Below, piece after piece: positions 1 through 6,804 of a stretch of 14,602 nucleotides of DNA. Positions within the stretch are counted from its first letter, which is position 1, and every line of letters begins with the position of its first letter. This stretch comes from Treponema sp. Its GTDB lineage: Bacteria > Spirochaetota > Spirochaetia > Treponematales > Treponemataceae. The notes beneath the pieces are model-generated. The model was given only the letters and a program-made list of their open reading frames with translations, was not told where the DNA came from and made no database searches. The position numbers were made by a program, and so were the translations under genes. The stretch covers positions 1-14,602 of the forward strand of contig JAILQA010000216.1 of NCBI GenBank assembly GCA_024699205.1, given 5' to 3'.

Positions 1-188
1 TTGTATGTAAAATTGATTTCTTTATTCTCATTTATCTTTCCTTTTTATTCTTTTTGAATATAACAATAACACAACTGTATATTATTTGAGAATTACTAAA
101 AATAAATACAGTGATTTTTCAATTTGCATATACTAAAAGAATAAAAAGGAAAGATAAATGAGAATAAAGAAATCAATTTTACATACAA
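1..188. repeat. Perfect 54-bp inverted repeat flanking an 80-bp spacer
   Basis: Bases 1-54 are the exact reverse complement of bases 135-188, read base by base, with an 80-bp spacer at 55-134. The right arm carries the ribosome binding site (AAAGGAAAG), the ATG at 158 and the first ten codons of the lipoprotein gene. The left arm therefore holds an identical RBS, start codon and N-terminal coding stretch pointing out of the window on the minus strand (ATG at 31-29). The left arm begins exactly at base 1, so its true extent is unknown. It may mark two divergent lipoprotein genes with identical 5' ends, an invertible promoter, or a fold-back assembly artefact. Confidence 0.9.
54..83 (+). promoter_or_regulatory. 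Candidate sigma-70 promoter inside the inverted-repeat spacer
   Basis: TTGAAT (54-59) and TATATT (78-83) are separated by 18 bp and face the lipoprotein gene. The implied 5' UTR is about 70 nt. I saw no equally good pair on the minus strand of the spacer, so the promoter looks one-directional. The region is very AT-rich, so chance matches are likely. Confidence 0.35.
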
Positions 189-958
189 TTATTATTAATG
201 TTTTGATAGCAGGGGTATTTCCCCTCTTTTTCAGCTGTAATAATGGATTTTTTGCAAATAAAAAGCTTCCTTCTCCTAAAAATCTGATGGTTTCCTCTAT
301 TACTTCAGACTCTGCGGTACTTTCCTGGGAAGCTGTAGATAATACCCGACTTTATTATATAGCCTTGCGTGCAGAAGGATATAGCTGGACTGGCGATGTT
401 GTTTTTCCTGTAGATTCATCACAGGATACCGGTGAAAATGATTCAACAGCTACAGGCAGATTTATTATTTCAGAAAAAAATACAGACAATACTTATAAAT
501 TAACTTTAAATAATCTTTATTACGATCACAACTATGAGGTTAAAGTTTCTGCCATGCCTTACGAAGAGGATTCCTTTGAAGAGAGTAAACCTTCTAAAAC
601 AACTTTTAAAACTTTACAAGAGGTAATTCCTGCTGGAGAACTAAAGCGACCTGAAAATGTAAAAATTGAAACTATTCCAAAAAAATCAACAGTTAAAATT
701 TCTTGGGATGCTGTTGAAGGTGCTGCATTTTATGATATTAATTTGACTTATATAACTGATTATTATTGGGAAGGTCCAGACAGAGAATTTGAAATAACCC
801 GTACGGTTCCGGCTTCACAAACTTTCCTTGAGGATTCGTCTATGTCCAGTCTTAACAATGTAGATGTAATCTGGTATAGAGTAGCAGCCCGTAATTCAGA
901 TTTTTCTGATCCCTGCCGCTGGTCAAAAAACAAATCTATAATGTTGCCAAGAAATTAG
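158..958 (+). CDS. Lipoprotein with two fibronectin type III domains
   Basis: Predicted exported lipoprotein of 266 aa, function unknown. The N-terminus has a short basic stretch (MRIKK), a hydrophobic core and a relaxed lipobox ending FFSC, with Cys27 as the expected lipidated residue. Spirochaete lipoboxes are known to be looser than LAGC. Two repeats follow with fibronectin type III character: about residues 38-150 (PSPKNLMVSS...AVLSWEAV) and 161-262 (RPENVKIETI...VKISWDAV). Each begins with a Pro-x-Asn segment followed by the typical SW core strand. FN3 domains in surface lipoproteins usually act as binding or spacer modules; the ligand cannot be inferred. The start is supported by AAAGGAAAG about 5 nt upstream of the ATG. 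The start codon and first ten codons lie inside the 54-bp inverted repeat. No downstream terminator was recognised before the arsR promoter. Confidence 0.8.
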   Translation: MRIKKSILHTIIINVLIAGVFPLFFSCNNGFFANKKLPSPKNLMVSSITSDSAVLSWEAVDNTRLYYIALRAEGYSWTGDVVFPVDSSQDTGENDSTATGRFIISEKNTDNTYKLTLNNLYYDHNYEVKVSAMPYEEDSFEESKPSKTTFKTLQEVIPAGELKRPENVKIETIPKKSTVKISWDAVEGAAFYDINLTYITDYYWEGPDREFEITRTVPASQTFLEDSSMSSLNNVDVIWYRVAARNSDFSDPCRWSKNKSIMLPRN

Positions 959-992
959 TTTTTAGCCTGTAAAAACATCTTCATAAAAACAC

Positions 993-1021
993 TTGAACAA
1001 TTACTCAAATGAGTTTATACT
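993..1021 (+). promoter_or_regulatory. Promoter of the metal-efflux operon
   Basis: TTGAAC (-35, 993-998) and TATACT (-10, 1016-1021) are separated by exactly 17 bp, upstream of the ArsR-family gene. The expected transcription start is near 1028. The -35 hexamer lies inside the first operator copy and the second operator begins just past the start site, so bound repressor would block both polymerase binding and clearance. Confidence 0.75.
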
Positions 1022-1049
1022 AAAAACAGTTGAATAATCATTCAAATGA
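993..1049. promoter_or_regulatory. Two ArsR/SmtB-type operator copies
   Basis: Two 20-bp direct copies of the consensus TTGAAYAATYAYTCAAATGA lie at 993-1012 and 1030-1049. The second contains a perfect dyad, TTGAAT-aatc-ATTCAA; the first is the same dyad with two changes. The TGAA...TTCA half-sites and the spacing resemble operators known for SmtB, CadC and CzrA repressors. The copies are offset by 37 bp and flank the -10 box, which suggests autoregulation by the adjacent gene product. Confidence 0.7.
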
Positions 1050-1069
1050 AAAAATGAAGGTGTTTTTTT

Positions 1070-1435
1070 ATGGGAAAAAATGAATTAACCTGTGATTGCC
1101 TTGTAATTCACAGTGAAGCAGTTGAAAATGTAAAAAATGCATTTCCTGATGAAGAAGTTATGCTTAATCTGGCTGATTTCTTCAAGATTTTCAGTGATAG
1201 TACCCGAATAAAGATTCTCTATGCCCTCGACAAAAGCGAACTTTGTGTTTGCGATATTTCTTCTCTATTAAATATGACAATTTCTGCCGTCTCACATCAG
1301 TTAAAGCTGCTCAGGGAATCAAACCTTGTCAAAACTCACCGCGACGGAAAAGTAATTTATTATTCTCTCGCCGATGAACATGTCCAGAAAATTATCGAAT
1401 GTGGCTTAGAACACATTTTGGAAATTAAGAATTAA
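1070..1435 (+). CDS. cadC: ArsR/SmtB-family metal-sensing repressor, CadC type
   Basis: Winged-helix repressor of 121 aa that should bind the operator pair upstream and release it when Cd, Pb or Zn is bound. It carries the full CadC ligand pattern. The alpha-3N site is Cys8 and Cys10 in the N-terminal tail plus Cys59 and Cys61 in ELCVCDI. The alpha-5 site is Asp102, His104, His115 and Glu118, with the same relative spacing as in staphylococcal CadC. The recognition helix segment is TISAVSHQLKLLRESNLV, followed by the wing HRDGKVIYYSL. AAGGTG lies 7 nt before the ATG. The ATPase gene starts 65 nt downstream with no terminator between them, so the two form an operon. The CadC assignment follows from the ligand pattern; the actual inducing metal is inferred. 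Confidence 0.9.
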   Translation: MGKNELTCDCLVIHSEAVENVKNAFPDEEVMLNLADFFKIFSDSTRIKILYALDKSELCVCDISSLLNMTISAVSHQLKLLRESNLVKTHRDGKVIYYSLADEHVQKIIECGLEHILEIKN

Positions 1436-1442
1436 CAATTTA

Positions 1443-1483
1443 CAATGGACGATTGTCAATTATCAATTGTAAATTGTCCATTG
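1443..1483. repeat. Intergenic hairpin between the repressor and ATPase genes
   Basis: CAATGGAC (1443-1450) pairs with GTCCATTG (1476-1483). Inside it, CAATT (1457-1461) pairs with AATTG (1465-1469) around an ATC loop, with a small internal mismatch between the two stems. No U-run follows, so it is not an intrinsic terminator. It ends 4 nt before the ATPase Shine-Dalgarno sequence and could influence mRNA stability or translation of the second gene. It shares the string ACAATTTACA with the AATTG-rich repeat after recR, suggesting a dispersed intergenic repeat family. Confidence 0.6.
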
Positions 1484-1500
1484 AATTACGGAGGTTTTTT

Positions 1501-3807
1501 ATGGAACAGGATATAAAGGAATTAAAAAAAGAAGATGAATTAGACAAACTTGAGCATGAGACACATGTTCACGACCATCATGAACACGATGAGCACGAGC
1601 ATGAACATGAAGGCCACGAACATCATAATCACGAGCACGAGGGCCATGAACACGATGAACGCGATGAACATCATCACCACGAACATGAACATCACGAACA
1701 TGAGGACCACGAGCACCATCATCATCACCACGACCACGATGACGACCACTGCGACTGCCATGACCACCACGATCACGATGGCTGTTCTTGTGGACACGAG
1801 CATGGGCATCATCATGATACTTGCAACTGCGGTCATGAGCATGGACATCACCATGGCGAAGAAGAAGAGGATGAACTTAGCGTAAAACAGATAATCATTG
1901 CCGCTCTTCTTTTTGGACTCGGCCTTATACTCGAACATCTTCCACTTGCAAACTGGCTGCCTTCGGTTAATGCCCTTATTTTTGAAGGCGCAATGATTGC
2001 CTTGTATTTTGCCGCTTATATCATCTGTGGAAAAGGCATTCTTCTTGGAGCAGTAAAAAATATTATTCACGGACGCTTTCTGGATGAACAGTTTTTAATG
2101 GCAATTTCCTCTGTTGGTGCAATCATCCTTGGAAAATACGAAGAAGCCGTTGCAATTATGATTCTCTATCAGGTTGGTGAAAAGTTTGAAGATTTTGCAG
2201 TCGACAAATCCCGCGATTCAATCGAAGAAATCTCCAAACTCAGACCAGACCACGCAACTGTTAAAACCGAAAATGGTGATGTAAACAAATCTCCTGATGA
2301 AGTAGAAACTGGTTCAGTAATCATTGTAAAACCTGGCGACAGAATACCAATTGATGGTGTGATTGTAGATGGCGAAAGTTTTATCGATACTTCAGCTCTA
2401 ACTGGAGAAAGCATTCCTCGCCGTGTTTCTGTTGGCGACGAAGTTCTTTCCGGTTCAATCAATAAGCAGGGAGTTTTGGAAATCCGTACTACAAGAATTG
2501 CCGGTGAATCAGCTTTGAGCCGAATCCTTAATCTTGTAGAAAATGCAACCGAAAACAAGACAAAGTCTGAACAGTTTGTTACCCGTTTTGCAAAGGTTTA
2601 CACTCCGATTGTCGTTGGTGCAGCTCTTGCCCTTGCAATCATTCCAAGCCTTGTAGTTGGATTTATGACTGGTAACTGGACCTGGGCCGAAAACTGGAGT
2701 ACTTGGACTTATCGTTCTTTGATGTTCCTTGTTGTAAGTTGTCCTTGTGCCCTGGTTATTTCAATTCCTCTTTCTTTCTGTGGTGGAATTACAGCTTCTG
2801 CCAGAAAGGGTATTTTAATCAAAGGAAGCACCTATCTTGAAGCTCTTGCAAAAACAAAAATTGCCGTATTTGATAAGACTGGAACTTTAACAAAGGGTAA
2901 TTTTGTTGTAACTCATATTCATTCAGTTGATGAATCAATTTCAGAAAACGAACTTCTTGCAATCGCAACCCACACCGAAATGTTTTCAACCCACCCGATT
3001 TCAGCTTCTTTAAAAGCGGCACATCACGACAAATGCTGCGACAAAGTAAAGCTGGAAAATGTTCAGGAAATTGCAGGCGAAGGAATCAAAGCGACAGTTA
3101 ATGGAAAGGAAGTTCTTGCCGGAAACATCAAGCTTATGAATCAGTTTGCTATAAAATATGATGAATGCCCTGAACATCAGGATGGAACGATTGTTCATGT
3201 TGCCTGTAACGGAAAATATGCAGGACATATTGTAATCAGTGATGAAATTAAAGATGATTCGCAAACTACAATCGATAATCTTAAAAAGATTGGCGTAGAT
3301 AATATTGTAATGCTCACCGGAGATAACAGTCGTGCCGCAAGAACAGTTGCTGAACGCCTTGGTTTACATAAGGCTTACGGCGAACTTTTGAGTGCCGACA
3401 AGCTTTCTAAGGTTGAAGAGCTGCTCAAAGATTTGTCTAAAGATGGAAAGAAGCGTGGAACTTTAATTTTTGCAGGTGACGGAATAAACGACGCTCCTAT
3501 TTTAGCCCGTGCAGATGCTGGAATTGCAATGGGTGCAATGGGAAGCGATGCCGCAATCGAAGCTGCTGATATCATCCTTATGGAAGACAAACCTTCAAAG
3601 ATTGTAGATGGAATTAAAATAAGCCGCCGTACAGTAAGAATCGTTCACGAAAACTTAATCGGTTCGCTTGCAATCAAAGGTGCAATTTTAATTCTTTCTG
3701 CTTTTGGCGTAACAAATATGTGGGTAGCCGTTTTTGGCGATGTAGGTGTTACAATTCTTGCAGTTTTGAACAGTTTGCGTTTGCTTGGAAGAGGACGAAA
3801 GAATTAA
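1501..3807 (+). CDS. Zn/Cd/Pb-exporting P1B-type ATPase with His-rich N-terminus
   Basis: Heavy-metal efflux ATPase of the ZntA/CadA group, 768 aa, in the inner membrane. ATP hydrolysis drives divalent metal out of the cytoplasm. Visible hallmarks are TGES at 301-304 (actuator), CPC at 414-416 (membrane metal site), DKTGT from Asp458 (phosphorylated residue), HP at 498-499, GDGIND at 659-664, and Asp747 in the last membrane segment (GDVGVTILAVLNSLRLL), all as in Zn/Cd/Pb pumps. The usual GMTCxxC metal-binding domain is missing. In its place, residues 19-118 hold about 47 His with many Glu/Asp and three CxC pairs (CDC, CSC, CNC). Membrane segments begin near residue 126. The start at 1501 is set by ACGGAGG 6 nt upstream; a longer in-frame start at 1453 lies in the hairpin and has no RBS. 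The gene is second in the operon after the CadC-like repressor, and its stop overlaps the convergent PIN toxin gene. Confidence 0.93.
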   Translation: MEQDIKELKKEDELDKLEHETHVHDHHEHDEHEHEHEGHEHHNHEHEGHEHDERDEHHHHEHEHHEHEDHEHHHHHHDHDDDHCDCHDHHDHDGCSCGHEHGHHHDTCNCGHEHGHHHGEEEEDELSVKQIIIAALLFGLGLILEHLPLANWLPSVNALIFEGAMIALYFAAYIICGKGILLGAVKNIIHGRFLDEQFLMAISSVGAIILGKYEEAVAIMILYQVGEKFEDFAVDKSRDSIEEISKLRPDHATVKTENGDVNKSPDEVETGSVIIVKPGDRIPIDGVIVDGESFIDTSALTGESIPRRVSVGDEVLSGSINKQGVLEIRTTRIAGESALSRILNLVENATENKTKSEQFVTRFAKVYTPIVVGAALALAIIPSLVVGFMTGNWTWAENWSTWTYRSLMFLVVSCPCALVISIPLSFCGGITASARKGILIKGSTYLEALAKTKIAVFDKTGTLTKGNFVVTHIHSVDESISENELLAIATHTEMFSTHPISASLKAAHHDKCCDKVKLENVQEIAGEGIKATVNGKEVLAGNIKLMNQFAIKYDECPEHQDGTIVHVACNGKYAGHIVISDEIKDDSQTTIDNLKKIGVDNIVMLTGDNSRAARTVAERLGLHKAYGELLSADKLSKVEELLKDLSKDGKKRGTLIFAGDGINDAPILARADAGIAMGAMGSDAAIEAADIILMEDKPSKIVDGIKISRRTVRIVHENLIGSLAIKGAILILSAFGVTNMWVAVFGDVGVTILAVLNSLRLLGRGRKN

Positions 3808-4265
3808 GCAGGTGCAAGCTCTTCAAACCAGTTTTCAACTTGCAAATCACTTACTTCCTGGATTGCCGCAAAATGTTTTGTATTGCGGGTAACCAGTACC
3901 ATGTGATTTGCAAGTGCAATTGCGGCTATCATGCTGTCTTCTTTTTGGGTTGGTTGTCCAATCTTTTCAAGCTTGGCTCTAAGTTGTGCTTGTATTTCTG
4001 CGGCTTTTTCAGAAAAGTTTTTAATCTTAAAACTTTCATAAACATCATCTTTTATAAAACTTTCAAGATATTTTTTATTAATTCCATCTGGTAATCTATA
4101 AAGCCCGAATAATAGTTCCTGCCATACTGTTGTACAAATTGCACAGTCAGAATTATGTGCAGCAATCTGTTTAATTACGTTAAAATCTGCATCGTGTTTA
4201 ATAATCTCAGAAACAATATTTGAATCTAAAAGATAGTGAGGTTCTTCTTCATTGTAATTTATCAT
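3804..4265 (-). CDS. vapC: PIN-domain toxin, VapC-like ribonuclease
   Basis: Predicted 153-aa toxin of a type II toxin-antitoxin pair. PIN proteins of this family cut RNA (often tRNA or rRNA) with a Mg-binding acidic cluster. The expected residues are present: Asp14 in LLDSNIVSE, Glu50 in WQELLFG, Asp110 in KEDSMIAAIA, and Asn128 in the TRN-x-x-HF motif that follows the last core strand. The ATG overlaps the antitoxin stop (TGATG), which indicates translational coupling with the antitoxin made first. The 3' end overlaps the convergent ATPase gene by four bases (TTAA), so both genes end on the same sequence and no terminator fits between them. The RNA target cannot be predicted from sequence. 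Confidence 0.88.
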   Translation of the reverse strand: MINYNEEEPHYLLDSNIVSEIIKHDADFNVIKQIAAHNSDCAICTTVWQELLFGLYRLPDGINKKYLESFIKDDVYESFKIKNFSEKAAEIQAQLRAKLEKIGQPTQKEDSMIAAIALANHMVLVTRNTKHFAAIQEVSDLQVENWFEELAPA

Positions 4266-4570
4266 CAGTCGTCAAACACTCCATCAAAAATATGGCTTTC
4301 GTAAGTATCAGGTGTATTGTCCCGAACGTCAAAAATCTCATCAATCTGTTTATCAGTGAATAGCCCGGCTGTTTTTTTGCGGAACTCAGCTGCACGATCA
4401 AGAATTGAGGCTTTGGGTTTCATGGCAATAAAACTATTGTACTCATCAATCGAAATTAGAACTCCAACAGTTTTATTTCTTCTGGAAATAAAAACAGGTC
4501 CAACAGTTTCTGCCTGATGTATAAAATACGGCAGTTTATTTTTTGCTTCGAAAATTGGAATTGTATTCAT
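4265..4570 (-). CDS. Phd/YefM-family antitoxin
   Basis: Antitoxin of 101 aa paired with the PIN toxin downstream. The N-terminal half (NTIPIFEAKNKLPYFIHQAE, then GPVFISRRNKTVGVLISIDEY) matches the Phd/YefM fold, which dimerises and binds operator DNA. The acidic C-terminus, about residues 68-101 with many Asp and Glu, is the likely toxin-binding tail. The start at 4570 is chosen because GGAGG (4578-4582) lies 7 nt upstream; an in-frame ATG nine codons earlier (4597) has no RBS and would overlap the -10 region. The stop shares a base with the toxin start codon. Pairing of a Phd-type antitoxin with a PIN toxin is common. The protein probably represses its own promoter through the palindromes upstream. 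Confidence 0.85.
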   Translation of the reverse strand: MNTIPIFEAKNKLPYFIHQAETVGPVFISRRNKTVGVLISIDEYNSFIAMKPKASILDRAAEFRKKTAGLFTDKQIDEIFDVRDNTPDTYESHIFDGVFDD

Positions 4571-4588
4571 AGCGATACCTCCAATAAA

Positions 4589-4617
4589 ATAATACAATTT
4601 GATAGCTATAAAGTCAA
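4589..4617 (-). promoter_or_regulatory. Promoter of the toxin-antitoxin operon
   Basis: Read on the minus strand, TTGACT (4617-4612) and TATTAT (4594-4589) are separated by 17 bp, close to the sigma-70 consensus. The expected start of transcription is near 4582, so the antitoxin mRNA would begin at or just inside its GGAGG, with a very short 5' leader. Confidence 0.65.
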
Positions 4618-4632
4618 TGAATAAATAGCTAT
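4602..4632. promoter_or_regulatory. Paired ATAGCTAT palindromes, likely antitoxin operator
   Basis: The 8-bp palindrome ATAGCTAT occurs at 4602-4609, inside the promoter spacer, and again at 4625-4632, just upstream of the -35. The centres are 23 bp apart, about two helical turns. Paired short palindromes over the promoter are typical of Phd/YefM autoregulation. The site also lies upstream of dnaX on the other strand, but whether it affects dnaX is unknown. Confidence 0.55.
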
Positions 4633-4694
4633 ATTATTAATCTTTCTCGACCTTGTATTGCTTCAAGCCACTTTATTTTTCTAACAATTCCTTT

Positions 4695-4700
4695 TATACT
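4695..4700 (+). promoter_or_regulatory. Possible -10 box of dnaX (leaderless transcript)
   Basis: TATACT ends 6 bases before the dnaX ATG, which places the expected transcription start at the A of the start codon. No Shine-Dalgarno sequence is present upstream. The -35 region 17 bp away (TTTATT) is poor, so this is tentative. Confidence 0.3.
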
Positions 4701-4706
4701 GTTATT

Positions 4707-6770
4707 ATGTCTTACGAAGTAACAGCTACAAGGCGTAGACCGCAGCAATTCGAACATCTTGTTGGACAGGAGTTTGTTGCAGAAACGCTTAGAAACTCAA
4801 TAAAATCGGGAAAAATTGCACACGCTTATTTATTTTCTGGTCCACGTGGTTGTGGAAAAACTTCTACAGCCCGTATTCTTGCAAAAGCATTGAATTGTCA
4901 GAACGGACCAACAGATAAACCTTGCTGTCAGTGTTCAAACTGTCAGGAAATTACAAAGGGTTCAAGTCTTGATGTAATAGAAATAGACGGTGCATCAAAC
5001 ACAAGTGTAGAAAATATCAGGCAGATAAAAGATGAAGTAATGTTTCCTCCTTCAAACTGCCGTTATAAGATTTATATTATCGACGAAGTTCACATGCTTT
5101 CGGTAAGTGCTTTCAATGCCCTGCTTAAAACAATCGAAGAGCCGCCAGAGTATGTAATCTTTATTTTTGCAACTACTGAGTTACAGAAGGTTCCTGCTAC
5201 AATTAAATCACGCTGCCAGCAGTATAATTTCAGACTGGTAAGTATTGATAAAGTAAAGGAATGTCTTGCTCAGGCTGCTGCAGAACTCAATATTAAAGCT
5301 GATGATGAAGCTCTTTTCTGGATTGCGCGCGAATCTACAGGTTCTATGCGTGATGCCTATACGCTTTTTGATCAGGTTGTTGCCTTTAGTGACGGCTATA
5401 TCACTTATGATAAAATCCGCGATAAGCTTGGACTTGTCGGTATAGACAGATTAAACACACTTTTTGAAGCCTGTGCAACAGGAAAAACTGATGAAGTTTT
5501 AAATCTTCTGGACAGTTTTTTACAGGCGGGGGTTTCTATTGAACAGTTGATTTCCAATTCCGCTGATTATTTGCGCAGTCTTTTGCTGATAAAAAATGGA
5601 ATTACCAAGGAAGCTTTACTTGGAAACTCTGTTGAACGCTATAGTTCTGTAGTTTTAAATAGCTGGAATGTAGTTCAGCTTGAAAGAGCCTTGTCTATTT
5701 ATCTTCAATTATATAGAGATATAAGATATTCGCTTTCTCCGCGTTATGAGCTGGAATTGAGTTATTCACGCTTGTGCTGGTTGAATCAGTATGTTTCAAA
5801 TGCAGAGGTTAAAAAAGCAATTGATGCGGCTCAGGCTTTATTGGCTGGCGCTCCAGTTGCAGGTGCTACAATCGCCGCTCCTGCTGCCACTTCAACTCCA
5901 GCATTATCTGGTACAAAACCTGCTCTTAGCATAAATCCTATTCCAAATGGATTGCCAAGGCTTTCAGGGCTTGATGAACCAGATGAGAATGAAACTGCAT
6001 CTATCCCTGATGCAGCTGATGGGGGAAAGAGCAACCCTTTTTATAATGGCGGTTCACTGCCGCCTGAACAATCAGTGAGCAATTCTGAAAATCAGAATGT
6101 AGAAAAAAATCAGGTGGTTGAAAAAGAACTGGATGAAAGATTAAAACTTCATATTCCCGAAGCTAATATGGTTGGCGACGAAGTGCTTCCTACCGTTTAT
6201 GTTCCAACTATGGATTCTGCTTCCTTCAATTATGCACCTGATTCTTCATCCGATGATTTACAATCCGACGATTCCTGGGCAAACACAGAAGTTCCTCCTG
6301 ACGATGATTATTCTTATGAAGAAGTCGAAAATCAGGAAGCCGAATCTTATTATGAACAGCAGGCCCCTTCACCAGAAGTGATATCTTCTTTTTCTGATGC
6401 TTCATCTAGTGCTTCAAAAATTACAATGGCGGATGGAAGGGAAGTGCCTGTAAATCAACTTAAAGGAACAATTCTTGCAAATCTTTCTGTAAATGATACT
6501 TTTACAGCTGCTGCTTTGGAACGCACTGGTGAATGGTCTTGCGGGCCAGATTATATAGAAGCAATCGTTACATCAGATTATGACAAATCCATTATCCAGA
6601 AATGTATTCCGGTTTTGAATGAAGAAATATCTAAGGTTTGTGGAAAAAATATGTTTTTTAAGTTAAAGTTACTCAAGCAAAGTGATGATTCTAAAACTGT
6701 TGAAATACCCCAGCAGGTGAAAATTTTGCTTGAAACTTTCAAGGGCTCGATTGTAACTGGGAAACAGTAA
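4707..6770 (+). CDS. dnaX: DNA polymerase III subunits tau/gamma
   Basis: Clamp-loader ATPase of the replisome, 687 aa, which loads the beta clamp and (as tau) links polymerases and helicase. The N-terminal AAA+ module has Walker A GPRGCGKT at 45-52, a zinc module with Cys64, Cys73, Cys76 and Cys79, Walker B (IIDEVHML) and sensor/arginine-finger segment IKSRCQQ. Domain III ends near residue 390. A low-complexity Ala/Pro then acidic linker covers about 390-585, followed by a compact C-terminal domain (from LKGTILANLSV). ATG 4707 is chosen because homology begins at SYEVTATRRRPQQFEHLVGQ; an earlier in-frame TTG (4653) adds an unlikely tail. No Shine-Dalgarno sequence is visible. An A AAA AAT heptamer at 6104-6110 is followed by a -1-frame TGA at 6119, which could yield a gamma-like product of about 471 aa. 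The gene heads the conserved dnaX-ybaB-recR cluster. Confidence 0.95.
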   Translation: MSYEVTATRRRPQQFEHLVGQEFVAETLRNSIKSGKIAHAYLFSGPRGCGKTSTARILAKALNCQNGPTDKPCCQCSNCQEITKGSSLDVIEIDGASNTSVENIRQIKDEVMFPPSNCRYKIYIIDEVHMLSVSAFNALLKTIEEPPEYVIFIFATTELQKVPATIKSRCQQYNFRLVSIDKVKECLAQAAAELNIKADDEALFWIARESTGSMRDAYTLFDQVVAFSDGYITYDKIRDKLGLVGIDRLNTLFEACATGKTDEVLNLLDSFLQAGVSIEQLISNSADYLRSLLLIKNGITKEALLGNSVERYSSVVLNSWNVVQLERALSIYLQLYRDIRYSLSPRYELELSYSRLCWLNQYVSNAEVKKAIDAAQALLAGAPVAGATIAAPAATSTPALSGTKPALSINPIPNGLPRLSGLDEPDENETASIPDAADGGKSNPFYNGGSLPPEQSVSNSENQNVEKNQVVEKELDERLKLHIPEANMVGDEVLPTVYVPTMDSASFNYAPDSSSDDLQSDDSWANTEVPPDDDYSYEEVENQEAESYYEQQAPSPEVISSFSDASSSASKITMADGREVPVNQLKGTILANLSVNDTFTAAALERTGEWSCGPDYIEAIVTSDYDKSIIQKCIPVLNEEISKVCGKNMFFKLKLLKQSDDSKTVEIPQQVKILLETFKGSIVTGKQ

Positions 6771-6804
6771 AAGTTTTAAATAAAAAATATGGGAGGAATG
6801 ATTT

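Noticed and set aside
1..54. Insertion sequence terminal inverted repeat
   Set aside because: The spacer is only 80 bp with no transposase, and the right arm contains the start of a real gene, which does not fit an IS or a typical MITE.
1453..1500. Upstream in-frame start for the ATPase
   Set aside because: The extension translates the intergenic hairpin and has no ribosome binding site; ATG 1501 has ACGGAGG at ideal spacing.
1540..2070. Open frame on the minus strand, 176 codons, rich in Val and Met
   Set aside because: It is the antisense shadow of the His-rich ATPase domain; the hydrophobic appearance comes from reading CAT/CAC/GAA codons backwards.
3720..4094. Plus-strand open frame with many Cys and Phe codons over the toxin gene
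   Set aside because: It overlaps the end of the ATPase gene and all its coding bases are explained by the minus-strand PIN toxin; no domain is visible.
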